Of a stretch of 14,395 nt of DNA, positions 1 through 7,639 are shown one piece after another. The first letter of the stretch is position 1. The number at the start of each line of letters is the position of its first letter. The DNA is from an uncultured Burkholderiales bacterium (GTDB lineage: Bacteria > Pseudomonadota > Gammaproteobacteria > Burkholderiales > Burkholderiaceae_D), in assembly GCA_937872165.1 (NCBI GenBank), contig CALMOR010000014.1:1-14395 (forward strand), written 5' to 3'. A program made the position numbers and the translations under genes. The notes under the pieces are model-generated. The model was not told the DNA's origin and did not search any database. It was given only the letters and a program-made list of their open reading frames with translations.

Positions 1-2170
1 AGCGCAGCGCGAGCGACGCGAGCGCACGACCGTTCATGCGGGCCTTCGGCGGCGCAGCGTCGTGCGTGGCCTGCAGCGGCGGCGACCGCCGCACCAGCGC
101 GTCGGCGAAGTAGATCGGGACATCGGCGATGCGCTCGAGCGTTCCGCTCGTCGCGGCATAGGGCTGCGAGGTCGGCCGGCCGAGGCCGACGACGTCGTCG
201 GGTCCGCACCGCGACGACAGGTCGGTCGCGCCGCCGGTGACTTCGCTGCGCACCGCCTCGGACGACTCGTAGTCGAATCCCGCGACGCCCAGCAGGTTGC
301 CGAGCACGCGCAGGACCTTCCATGCGGGCCGTGCCTCGCCACGCGGCTTGACGCTGCCGTTGAAGCTCTGCGCTCGACCCTCGGTGTTGACGAAGGTGCC
401 GGAGGTCTCGGTGAACGGCGCGATCGGCAGCAGCACGCTCGCATGCCGGTCGGCCGCGCTGCGGAACGCGGACATCGAGACGACGAGATCGGCGCGCGAG
501 AAGGCCGCGGCGGCGGCGACCGGATTCGCGAAGTCGAGATCGGGTTCGACGTTGAGCAGCAGATAGGCGCGTCGCGGATCGGCCAGCATCGCCGCGGCGT
601 TGAGCCCGCCTTCGGTGGGAAACGCCTTCGCGATGTGCGCCCCGACGCCGTTGGCCGCTTCGGTGAGGAAGCCCAGCTTCGCGCCGGTGGCGAGCGCGAG
701 CGCCCGGGCCGCGGCGTGGATCTTCGAGAAGTGAGGATGCTGGACCACGGCGCTGCCGAGCAGGATGGCCTTGGCCGAGCCCGACGCGAAACTCGCAGCG
801 ATGCCGCGGGCCGCGTCGTCGGACGACGCTCCGACCTCGCGGGTGCGGGTGGCGCCCTCGATCGCGTTCAGCACGTCGACCCACCGGGAAGGCGGCACGA
901 TGGCCTTGTTGGCGACCGGCATCAACAGGTCGTCGTCGGTGGCGTGCACGATCGACAGCAGCGCGCCGCGCTTGATCGACTGACGCAGCCGCTGCGCGAG
1001 CAGCGGCTGGTCCTTCCGCAGGAACGACCCGACGACCAGCACGCGGTCGAGGTTCGCGAACTCGTCGATCGACATGCCGAGGCCGGGCGCGACGGCCGGC
1101 ATCGCGCCGAACTCGGTCTGGCGCAGGCGGGTGTCGACGTGGTCGGAGCCGAGGCCGCGCACGAGCTTCTGCAGCAGGTGCAGTTCCTCGAGCGTCGAAT
1201 GCGGCGTGGCGAGAGCGCCGATCTGCGAGCCGCCGCCGTCGTCGACGATGCGCTTCAGTCCGGTGGCGACGAACTCGAGCGCCTCGGGCCAGTCGACCTC
1301 GCGCCAGGTCCCGCCGTCGCCCTCGCCTTCCTTCAGCATCGGCTTCGTCAGGCGATCCTCGATCGACAGCGCCTCGTACGAGAAGCGATCCTTGTCCGAC
1401 AGCCAGCACTCGTTGACCGCCTCGTTCTCGAGCGGCACGACGCGCAGCACGTCGTTGTTCTTGACCTGCACGATGAGATTGGAGCCCAGGCCGTCGTGCG
1501 GGCTGACCGACTTGCGGCGCGACAGCTCCCAGGTGCGGGCGGTGTAGCGGAACGGCTTCGACAGCAACGCGCCGACCGGACAGATGTCGATCATGTTGCC
1601 GGACAGCTCGCTGTCCACCGTCTTGCCGACGAAGGTCGTGATCTCGGCGTGCTCGCCGCGGTTCAGCATCCCGAACTCCATCACGCCGGCGATCTCCTGG
1701 CCGAAACGGACGCAGCGCGTGCAATGGATGCAGCGGGTCATCTCCTTCATCGAGATCAGCGGGCCGACGTTCTTCTCGAACACGACGCGCTTCTCTTCCT
1801 TGTAGCGCGAGTTCGATCCGCCGTAGCCGACCGACAGGTCCTGCAGCTGGCACTCGCCGCCCTGGTCGCAGATCGGACAGTCGAGCGGATGGTTGATCAG
1901 AAGGAACTCCATCACGCCCTTCTGCGCCTGCACCGCCTTCGGCGACGCGGTGCGCACGATCATCCCGGCCGTGACCGGCGTCGCGCAGGCGGGCATCGGC
2001 TTCGGCGCCTTCTCGACGTCGACCAGGCACATGCGGCAGTTGGCCGCGATCGTCAGCTTCTTGTGATAGCAGAAGTGCGGGACGTAGATGCCCAGCTTGT
2101 TGGCGGCATCCATGACCATGCTGCCTTCCTTCACCTCGACGGACTTGCCGTCGATCTCGACCTGGACCAT
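1..2170 (-). CDS. nuoG: NADH-quinone oxidoreductase subunit G, C-terminus cut by window edge
   Basis: This is the large Fe-S subunit of Complex I, which carries electrons from NuoE/F towards NuoB on the cytoplasmic side. The frame is open from the ATG at 2170 to the left edge (723 codons, no stop), so the C-terminus is missing. Visible ligands are Cys34/45/48/62 for the [2Fe-2S] cluster, His94/Cys98/Cys101/Cys107 for the His-Cys3 [4Fe-4S] cluster, and Cys147/150/153/197 for a further [4Fe-4S] cluster. The rest resembles a molybdopterin-oxidoreductase fold, which in Complex I is structural. The cysteine set that binds the extra N7 cluster in Escherichia and Thermus is not seen after residue 200, as in most bacteria. 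The last residues in the window look like the start of the molybdopterin-dinucleotide-binding domain. The start lies 2 bp after the nuoF stop, suggesting coupled translation. Confidence 0.97.
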   Translation of the reverse strand, partial: MVQVEIDGKSVEVKEGSMVMDAANKLGIYVPHFCYHKKLTIAANCRMCLVDVEKAPKPMPACATPVTAGMIVRTASPKAVQAQKGVMEFLLINHPLDCPICDQGGECQLQDLSVGYGGSNSRYKEEKRVVFEKNVGPLISMKEMTRCIHCTRCVRFGQEIAGVMEFGMLNRGEHAEITTFVGKTVDSELSGNMIDICPVGALLSKPFRYTARTWELSRRKSVSPHDGLGSNLIVQVKNNDVLRVVPLENEAVNECWLSDKDRFSYEALSIEDRLTKPMLKEGEGDGGTWREVDWPEALEFVATGLKRIVDDGGGSQIGALATPHSTLEELHLLQKLVRGLGSDHVDTRLRQTEFGAMPAVAPGLGMSIDEFANLDRVLVVGSFLRKDQPLLAQRLRQSIKRGALLSIVHATDDDLLMPVANKAIVPPSRWVDVLNAIEGATRTREVGASSDDAARGIAASFASGSAKAILLGSAVVQHPHFSKIHAAARALALATGAKLGFLTEAANGVGAHIAKAFPTEGGLNAAAMLADPRRAYLLLNVEPDLDFANPVAAAAAFSRADLVVSMSAFRSAADRHASVLLPIAPFTETSGTFVNTEGRAQSFNGSVKPRGEARPAWKVLRVLGNLLGVAGFDYESSEAVRSEVTGGATDLSSRCGPDDVVGLGRPTSQPYAATSGTLERIADVPIYFADALVRRSPPLQATHDAAPPKARMNGRALASLALR

Positions 2171-2172
2171 GG

Positions 2173-3654
2173 CTATGACTCGATGACGGCGGGCTGGCGT
2201 TCCACGTCCGCCGGATGGATGTGGGCGTTGTCCTGTGCCCGCTCGAGCGGCGACGCGTGCGCGGCATGCGCGTGGGCACCGGGACCGACGAGGCAGCACT
2301 TGTTCCGGATGTGGTACTCGAATTCCTCGCGGTAGTTCTTGACGAACGCGCGGACCGGCATCGCCGCCGCGTCGCCGAGCGCGCAGATGGTCCGCCCCTG
2401 GATGTTGTCGGCCACCGACAGCAGCAGGTCGAGGTCTTCGATGCGGCCTTCGCCGTGCTCGATGCGATGGACCACGCGATACATCCAGCCGGTGCCTTCG
2501 CGGCACGGCGTGCACTGGCCGCACGACTCCTCGAAGTAGAAGTACGCGAGGCGCAGAAGCGATGCGACCGCGCAGCGCGTCTCGTCCATCACGATCACCG
2601 CGCCCGAGCCGAGCATCGACCCGGCCTTCGCGATCGCGTCGTAGTCCATGTCGGTGTTCATCATCGCGTCGCCCTTGACGACGGGCGCCGACGAGCCGCC
2701 GGGGATGACCATCTTGATCTTCTTGCCGCCGCGCATGCCGCCGGCGAGTTCGAGCAGCTTCGCGAACGGCGTGCCGAGCGGGATCTCGTAGTTGCCCGGC
2801 ATCTCGACGTCGCCCGAGACCGAGAACAGCTTGGTGCCGCCGTTGTTGGGCTTGCCGGTCTGCAGGAAAGCGTCGGCGCCGTTGCGGATGATCCACGGCA
2901 CGGCCGCGAAGGTCTCCGTGTTGTTGATCGTCGTCGGCTTGCCGTACAGACCGAAGCTCGCGGGAAACGGCGGCTTGAAGCGCGGCTGGCCCTTCTTGCC
3001 TTCGAGCGACTCGAGCAGCGCCGTCTCCTCGCCGCAGATGTAGGCGCCGTAGCCGTGGAAGCCGTGCAGCTGGAACGAGAAGCCCGAGCCGAGGATGTCG
3101 TCGCCGAGATAGCCGGCGGCGCGCGCCTCGTCGAGCGCCTCCTCGAAGCGCTCGTACTCGGCCCAGATCTCGCCGTGGATGTAGTTGTAGCCGACCGGGA
3201 TGCCCATCGCGTAGCCGCCGATGATCATCCCCTCGATCAGGATGTGCGGGTTGTAGCGCAGGATGTCGCGGTCCTTGAACGTGCCGGGCTCGCCTTCGTC
3301 CGAGTTGCAGACGAGGTACTTCGCGCCGGGGAACTGGCGCGGCATGAAACTCCACTTGAGGCCGGTGGGGAAGCCCGCGCCGCCGCGGCCGCGCAATGCC
3401 GACGCCTTTACGGTGGCGACCACCTGCTCGGGCGCGATCTTCTCGTCGAGGATCTTGCGCAACGCCTTGTAGCCGTCGCGCGCCTCGTAGTCGGGGAGGC
3501 GCCAGTTCTCGCCGTCGAGGCCGGCCATGATCTGCGGCGCGATGTGACGGTCGTGGATGCTGGTGTTCAGTTCGCGGATCACGTGACCGCTCTTCTCGAG
3601 CGGCCTGTTGTCCATCGGTCGCGTGGTCAGCGCGTTCGGGGGCGTCGAGCTCAT
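2173..3654 (-). CDS. nuoF: NADH-quinone oxidoreductase subunit F (NADH/FMN-binding), with extended tails
   Basis: This 493-aa subunit oxidises NADH and passes electrons through FMN to an Fe-S cluster at the tip of Complex I. The glycine-rich RGRGGAGFPTG (88-98) and CNSDEGEPGTF (116-126) form the FMN/NADH site. The [4Fe-4S] ligands are Cys378, 381 and 384 (ESCGQCTPC) plus Cys424. The ATG overlaps the nuoE stop as ATGA (3651-3654), which decides the start against longer upstream options. The family core begins near residue 31, so there is an N-terminal extension of about 30 residues. After residue 458 comes an unusual tail of about 35 residues rich in His and Ala (five His between 461 and 480). 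Family members I know end soon after the helix at about 440-455. The identity is certain; the role of the tails is unknown. Confidence 0.97.
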   Translation of the reverse strand: MSSTPPNALTTRPMDNRPLEKSGHVIRELNTSIHDRHIAPQIMAGLDGENWRLPDYEARDGYKALRKILDEKIAPEQVVATVKASALRGRGGAGFPTGLKWSFMPRQFPGAKYLVCNSDEGEPGTFKDRDILRYNPHILIEGMIIGGYAMGIPVGYNYIHGEIWAEYERFEEALDEARAAGYLGDDILGSGFSFQLHGFHGYGAYICGEETALLESLEGKKGQPRFKPPFPASFGLYGKPTTINNTETFAAVPWIIRNGADAFLQTGKPNNGGTKLFSVSGDVEMPGNYEIPLGTPFAKLLELAGGMRGGKKIKMVIPGGSSAPVVKGDAMMNTDMDYDAIAKAGSMLGSGAVIVMDETRCAVASLLRLAYFYFEESCGQCTPCREGTGWMYRVVHRIEHGEGRIEDLDLLLSVADNIQGRTICALGDAAAMPVRAFVKNYREEFEYHIRNKCCLVGPGAHAHAAHASPLERAQDNAHIHPADVERQPAVIES

Positions 3655-4214
3655 GGCTGTTCCGTCACGGGAGTCCTGGTGGACAGTTCGTCGAGCAATG
3701 CGTCGATCTTCTCGTCGCTCATCCAGCTGACCATGCGCTTGTTGTCCACCAGCATGACCGGCGCGTCGCCGCAGGCGCCCATGCACTCGCCTTCCTGCAG
3801 CGTGAAGGCGCCGTCGTCGGTGGTCTCGCGATAGTCGATGCCGAGCTTCTGCTTGAGATAGTCGCCGGCCCGGGCGCCGCCCGACAACGCGCACGGCAGG
3901 TTGGTGCAGACGGTGATCTTGTGGCGGCCGACCGGACGTACGTTGTACATGTTGTAGAAGGTCGCGACCTCCTGCACCGCGATGGCCGGCATGCCGAGAT
4001 AGCTCGCGACGTCGGCCATCACCTCGATCGACAACCAGCCCTTCTCGTCCTGCGCGATGCCGAGCGCGGCCATCACGGCCGAACCCTTGCCTTCGGGCGG
4101 GAATTTCGAGACCTCGCGATCGATGCGCCGATAGGCGCGCTCGCTCAGCAGCCGCGCGACGGGCCGCGCTTCGACCGGAGGATTTAGGGGGACGTTGGAT
4201 TCGGCGGTGTTCAT
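3651..4214 (-). CDS. nuoE: NADH-quinone oxidoreductase subunit E (24 kDa-type [2Fe-2S] protein)
   Basis: This 187-aa thioredoxin-fold subunit partners NuoF in the NADH dehydrogenase module and carries the off-pathway [2Fe-2S] cluster N1a. The four ligands are Cys103 and Cys108 (CTNLPC) and Cys144 and Cys148 (ECMGAC). The conserved stretch VAVQEVATFYNMYN-like (79-91) is also present. The first 25 or so residues, before LSERAYRRIDRE, extend beyond the usual start, so a shorter form is possible, although no better in-frame start codon with a ribosome site is evident. I see no strong Shine-Dalgarno before the ATG at 4214. It follows the DUF4019 gene after 56 bp and its stop overlaps the nuoF start by 4 bp. 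Confidence 0.96.
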   Translation of the reverse strand: MNTAESNVPLNPPVEARPVARLLSERAYRRIDREVSKFPPEGKGSAVMAALGIAQDEKGWLSIEVMADVASYLGMPAIAVQEVATFYNMYNVRPVGRHKITVCTNLPCALSGGARAGDYLKQKLGIDYRETTDDGAFTLQEGECMGACGDAPVMLVDNKRMVSWMSDEKIDALLDELSTRTPVTEQP

Positions 4215-4270
4215 GAACGTGCGTGGCTGGATGCGCTGCGTGGTTCAGGGCTATGCGTTCGGTCGCGGCC

Positions 4271-4684
4271 TCAGCGGACGAAGTAGCCGACCGCGCGCCA
4301 TCGGCCGTCGGCGCCCTTGATCAGCGGCAGCGTCTCGGTCTTCGCGGCGCCCTGCGACGCGAACACCGTCCGGTAGGTGAGCAGCAGATACTCGCCGGGC
4401 GGCGCGCCGGGGAAGTCCTTCAGCGGCTCGGATGTCTGCAGCGTCCGCGACGCGACGCTGCCGATGGTGTCGCGCGTCCTGACCATCTGACTCGTCCATT
4501 CGTCGCGCGAGACGGACTGCTTCAGGTAGTCGGACGCCATGTCCCAGCTCTCGGCGTAATGCTGCGTGTCGAGCGCCTTCAGGAAGTCGTCGCCGGGCTG
4601 CGCGTCCTGACCGTGGGCGATGCCGACGGTCAGCCACAGCAGCACCAGTGCCGCCGCGAACGCGCGAACGACGCGGCCGCTCAT
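4271..4684 (-). CDS. small exported DUF4019-type protein inside the nuo operon
   Basis: This 137-aa protein has a clear N-terminal signal sequence: basic residues at the start, a hydrophobic core at about 8-22 (AAALVLLWLTVG), and a likely signal peptidase I site near AHG/QD (24-27). The mature part (about 110 aa) has the pattern of DUF4019: a Trp-Ala-Ser segment near 47-52, VSRDEW (58-63), a VRTRDTIGSVASR stretch (68-80), and a C-terminal beta-rich half ending GRWRAVGYFVR. It has no cysteines and no Fe-S or quinone motif. The start is fixed by the ATGA overlap with the nuoD stop (4681-4684), so translation is probably coupled to nuoD. The predicted site of action is the periplasm, on the opposite side of the membrane from NuoD/E. 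It is not a known Complex I subunit. The function is unknown, and the family assignment is from pattern recognition only. Confidence 0.85.
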   Translation of the reverse strand: MSGRVVRAFAAALVLLWLTVGIAHGQDAQPGDDFLKALDTQHYAESWDMASDYLKQSVSRDEWTSQMVRTRDTIGSVASRTLQTSEPLKDFPGAPPGEYLLLTYRTVFASQGAAKTETLPLIKGADGRWRAVGYFVR

Positions 4685-5934
4685 CGATCGATCTCGCCGA
4701 ACACGATGTCCTGCGTGCCGATGATGGTGACGACGTCGGCCAGCATGTGGCCGCGCGACATCTCGTCGAGCGCCTGCAGATGCGCGAAGCCCGGCGCGCG
4801 GATCTTCAGGCGATACGGCTTGTTCGCGCCGTCGGACACGAGATAGATGCCGAACTCGCCCTTCGGGTGCTCGACCGCGGCGTACGACTCGCCGGCCGGC
4901 ACGCGCATGCCTTCGGTGAAGAGCTTGAAATGATGGATCAGCTCTTCCATGTTGGTCTTCATGTCGACGCGGGACGGCGGCGCCACCTTGTGGTTGTCGA
5001 CCATCACCGGGCCGGGATGGTTGCGCAGCCATTCGATGCACTGCTTGATCAGGCGGTTGCTCTGGCGCATCTCCTCGATGCGGACCAGATAGCGGTCGTA
5101 GCAGTCGCCGTTGACGCCGACCGGGACGTCGAAGTCGAGCAGGTCGTAGACCTCGTAAGGCTGCTTCTTCCGCAGGTCCCACTCGATGCCGGAACCGCGC
5201 AGCATCGGACCGGTGAAGCCGAGCGCCTTCGCGCGTTCGGGCGAGACGATGCCGACGCCCACCAGCCGCTGCTTCCAGATGCGGTTGTCGGTCAGCAGCG
5301 TCTCGTACTCGTCGACATAGCGCGGGAAGCGATTGGTGAAGTCCTCGATGAAGTCGAGCAGCGAGCCCTGGCGGTTGACGTTGAGGTCCTTCAGCGCCCG
5401 CGCGTTCTTCCACTTCGACGCGAGGTACTGCGGCATCGAGTCGGGCAGGTCGCGATAGACGCCGCCCGGCCGGTAGTAGGCCGCGTGCATGCGCGCGCCC
5501 GAGACCGCCTCGTACATGTCCATCAGGTCTTCGCGTTCGCGGAACGCGTACAGGAACACGGCCATCGCGCCGACGTCGAGCGCATGGGCGCCGAGCCACA
5601 GCAGGTGGTTCAGCAGCCGCGTGATCTCGTCGAACATCACGCGGATGTACTGCGCGCGGAGCGGGACCTCGACGTCGAGCAGCTTCTCGATCGCCATCAC
5701 GTAGCCGTGCTCGTTGCACATCATCGACACGTAGTCGAGCCGGTCCATGTACGGGACCGACTGGATATAGGTACGGGTCTCGGCGAGCTTCTCGGTGGCG
5801 CGATGGAGGAGCCCGATGTGCGGGTCGGCCCGCTGCACCACTTCGCCGTCGAGTTCGAGCACGAGCCGCAGCACGCCGTGCGCGGCGGGATGCTGAGGGC
5901 CGAAGTTGAGCGTGTAGTTCTTGATCTCGGCCAT
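4681..5934 (-). CDS. nuoD: NADH-quinone oxidoreductase subunit D (49 kDa-type)
   Basis: This 417-aa subunit forms the quinone pocket of Complex I together with NuoB and is descended from the large subunit of [NiFe] hydrogenases. Its length is standard and the start MAEIKNYTLNFGPQHPAAHG is canonical. His19 in QHPAAHG and Tyr68 in RLDY correspond to the His and Tyr that hold the quinone headgroup in mitochondrial 49-kDa subunits. The C-terminus ends DIVFGEIDR, as expected. A purine-rich GGAGG lies 12 nt before the ATG, inside the end of nuoC, and the gene starts 2 bp after the nuoC stop. It is separate from nuoC, unlike the fused nuoCD of Escherichia. Its TGA overlaps the start of the DUF4019 gene. 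Confidence 0.98.
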   Translation of the reverse strand: MAEIKNYTLNFGPQHPAAHGVLRLVLELDGEVVQRADPHIGLLHRATEKLAETRTYIQSVPYMDRLDYVSMMCNEHGYVMAIEKLLDVEVPLRAQYIRVMFDEITRLLNHLLWLGAHALDVGAMAVFLYAFREREDLMDMYEAVSGARMHAAYYRPGGVYRDLPDSMPQYLASKWKNARALKDLNVNRQGSLLDFIEDFTNRFPRYVDEYETLLTDNRIWKQRLVGVGIVSPERAKALGFTGPMLRGSGIEWDLRKKQPYEVYDLLDFDVPVGVNGDCYDRYLVRIEEMRQSNRLIKQCIEWLRNHPGPVMVDNHKVAPPSRVDMKTNMEELIHHFKLFTEGMRVPAGESYAAVEHPKGEFGIYLVSDGANKPYRLKIRAPGFAHLQALDEMSRGHMLADVVTIIGTQDIVFGEIDR

Positions 5935-5936
5935 CG

Positions 5937-6596
5937 CTACTTCATCCCTCCATAGCCTTCTTCGCGGATCACGCGCGGCACGACCTCGCGCGGCTCGATC
6001 GTGACGGGCTGATAGATCACGCGCTTCTGCTCCGGGTCGTAGCGCATCTCGACGTTGCCGGAGATGGGGAAGTCCTTGCGGAACGGATGACCGACGAAGC
6101 CGTAGTCGGTGAGGATGCGGCGCAGGTCGTTGTGGCCGTCGAACACGATGCCGTAGAGATCGAAGGCCTCGCGCTCGTACCAGTTGGCCGACGACCAGAT
6201 CTCCGACAGCGACGGCAGGACCGGGAAGTCGTCGTCGACCGCGAAGGCGCGCAGACGCAGACGCCAGTTGTTCGACATCGACAGCAGGTGCGAGACGGCC
6301 GCGAAACGCAGGCCGGTCCATGCTCCATCGCCGTAGCCCTGATAGTCGACGCCGCACAGGTCGAGCAGTTCCTCGAAGCCCAGCACCGGGTCGTCGTGCA
6401 GCACCCGGGCGGTCGCGAGGTAGTCGTCGGGCGCGACGACCAGCGTCAGCTCGCCGTTGGCGACGACGAGAGTGCGGATCGTGTCGCCGAGCGCGCGTCG
6501 CAGCAGCGACTCCAGCGTCTCGAGGCGGGTCGTCGCCCGTGGCGCGGCGTCGGCCTCGGGCTTCGCGTCGGAAGGCGTGACGGGCGGGGTCGACAT
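5937..6596 (-). CDS. nuoC: NADH-quinone oxidoreductase subunit C (30 kDa-type)
   Basis: This 219-aa peripheral-arm subunit stabilises the NuoB/NuoD quinone module and has no cofactor of its own. The family signature runs from residue 139: WYEREAFDLYGIVFDGH, followed by LRRILTDYGFVGHPFRKDFP (158-177). The first 20-25 residues are a Pro/Ala-rich leader before the conserved domain. The ATG overlaps the nuoB stop in the arrangement TGATG (6594-6598). No Shine-Dalgarno is visible, so translation probably depends on ribosomes finishing nuoB. The same frame stays open upstream, but that would run antisense-free through nuoB and is not a credible start. Confidence 0.97.
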   Translation of the reverse strand: MSTPPVTPSDAKPEADAAPRATTRLETLESLLRRALGDTIRTLVVANGELTLVVAPDDYLATARVLHDDPVLGFEELLDLCGVDYQGYGDGAWTGLRFAAVSHLLSMSNNWRLRLRAFAVDDDFPVLPSLSEIWSSANWYEREAFDLYGIVFDGHNDLRRILTDYGFVGHPFRKDFPISGNVEMRYDPEQKRVIYQPVTIEPREVVPRVIREEGYGGMK

Positions 6597-7075
6597 CAGG
6601 CGCGCGCGATGGTGGTTTCGCGCTTGATCTTGTTCATCAGCTGCAGGATGCCGTACATCAGCGCCTCGGCCGTCGGCGGACAGCCGGGCACGTAGACGTC
6701 GACCGGGACGATGCGGTCGCAGCCGCGCACGACCGAATACGAGTAGTGGTAGTAGCCGCCGCCGTTGGCGCACGAGCCCATCGAGATCACCCAGCGCGGT
6801 TCGGTCATCTGGTCGTAGACCTTGCGCAGCGCGGGCGCCATCTTGTTGCACAGCGTGCCGGCGACGATCATCACGTCGGATTGCCGCGGGCTCGGGCGGA
6901 ACACCACCCCGAAGCGGTCGAGATCGTAGCGCGAGGCGCCCGCATGCATCATCTCGACGGCGCAGCAGGCCAGGCCGAAGCTCATCGGCCACAGCGAACC
7001 GGTCCGCACCCAGTTGACGACGTTGTCGATCTTCGTCGTGACGAAGCCTTGGGAAAGTACGCCTTCGATGCTCAT
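6596..7075 (-). CDS. nuoB: NADH-quinone oxidoreductase subunit B (20 kDa-type, cluster N2)
   Basis: This 159-aa subunit carries the terminal [4Fe-4S] cluster N2, which reduces quinone. The ligands are all present: the adjacent pair Cys37-Cys38 (LACCAVEMM), Cys102 (GSCANGG) and Cys132 (VPGCPPTAEAL). The length and the N-terminus MSIEGVLSQGFVTTK are typical of betaproteobacterial NuoB. The ATG at 7075 lies 39 bp after the nuoA stop, and I see no good Shine-Dalgarno in front of it. The TGA shares one base with the nuoC ATG. The protein works at the foot of the peripheral arm, facing the membrane. Confidence 0.98.
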   Translation of the reverse strand: MSIEGVLSQGFVTTKIDNVVNWVRTGSLWPMSFGLACCAVEMMHAGASRYDLDRFGVVFRPSPRQSDVMIVAGTLCNKMAPALRKVYDQMTEPRWVISMGSCANGGGYYHYSYSVVRGCDRIVPVDVYVPGCPPTAEALMYGILQLMNKIKRETTIARA

Positions 7076-7114
7076 CGTGATGTGTTCGGCGAGATGGAAA
7101 GATGCGCGACGGGT

Positions 7115-7474
7115 TCACTCCCAGTCGAGCGCGCCCTTCTTCCAGATGTACCAGAAGCCGACCAGGAACTCGATGACGAAGATCACCATCGTCAGGTAGC
7201 CGTAGAGGCCGAGATCCCTCAGGGAAACCGCCCATGGGAAGAAGAAGGCGGTCTCGAGGTCGAACAGGATGAAGAGGATGGCGACGAGGTAGTAGCGCAC
7301 GTCGAACTTCATGCGCGCGTCCTCGAAGGCTTCGAAGCCGCACTCGTAGGGCGACAGCTTCTCGCTGTCGGGATTGTTCGGGGCGACGAAGCTGCCGAGC
7401 GTGATGGCGGCGAGGCCGACGACCGAGCCGACGATGATGAACAGAAGGACCGGAAAGTAGTTTTCGAGGAGCAC
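7115..7474 (-). CDS. nuoA: NADH-quinone oxidoreductase subunit A (GTG start)
   Basis: This 119-aa membrane subunit helps seal the quinone channel where the two arms of Complex I meet. Three transmembrane helices are evident (about 6-28, 61-83 and 91-113). The family block SPYECGFEAFEDARMKF (41-57), followed by FDVRYYLVAILFILFDLE, is intact. I chose the GTG at 7474: AGGA lies 6 nt upstream, the resulting N-terminus LLENYFPVLLF matches the family, and no ATG occurs nearby. The frame is open back through the tRNA gene to 7681, which is an artefact. The spacer upstream shows no promoter-like element, so transcription probably comes from beyond the tRNA. Confidence 0.95.
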   Translation of the reverse strand: MLLENYFPVLLFIIVGSVVGLAAITLGSFVAPNNPDSEKLSPYECGFEAFEDARMKFDVRYYLVAILFILFDLETAFFFPWAVSLRDLGLYGYLTMVIFVIEFLVGFWYIWKKGALDWE

Positions 7475-7551
7475 GGACGATCCTGGGAACGCGACAGGGG
7501 CGGCGCCGGGGCTTCGCGGCGGGGACCCGACGAACGACGCGGGATGACGGC

Positions 7552-7631
7552 GGGAAGCGAACGACCGAGCGACGACCCGAGCGGACAACGTGGAACGAAC
7601 AACGCGAAGCGGACGACGAGAAGCGAACAAC
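7552..7631. repeat. degenerate 14-bp tandem repeat between nuoA and tRNA-Leu
   Basis: Read on the plus strand, about six units resemble GNGAAGCGAACAAC. Three successive full 14-mers lie at 7590-7603, 7604-7617 and 7618-7631. A further 14-mer is at 7552-7565, and shortened units of 11 and 13 bp lie between. The block has almost no T on the plus strand, so the RNA made from the minus strand has almost no A and is rich in U and C. Weaker unit-like sequence may continue to about 7528. It begins 8 bp after the 3' end of the tRNA and lies in the untranslated leader of nuoA. It does not look like a promoter or a perfect hairpin. The function is unknown. Confidence 0.7.
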
Positions 7632-7639
7632 GAACTGCG

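Noticed and set aside
62..2335. 757-codon open frame on the plus strand opposite nuoG
   Set aside because: It is antisense to an intact nuoG with all cluster ligands. Its Arg/Asp/His/Val-rich composition is the usual mirror of a GC-rich coding strand, and no family motif is seen.
2215..3834. 539-codon open frame on the plus strand opposite nuoF/nuoE
   Set aside because: It mirrors the coding strand, and the sense strand encodes textbook NuoF and NuoE.
4648..5955. 435-codon open frame on the plus strand opposite nuoD
   Set aside because: It is antisense to a full-length canonical NuoD and has no domain of its own.
7552..7631. CRISPR-like array beside the tRNA
   Set aside because: Units are contiguous with no spacers, too short and too degenerate, and no cas gene is present.
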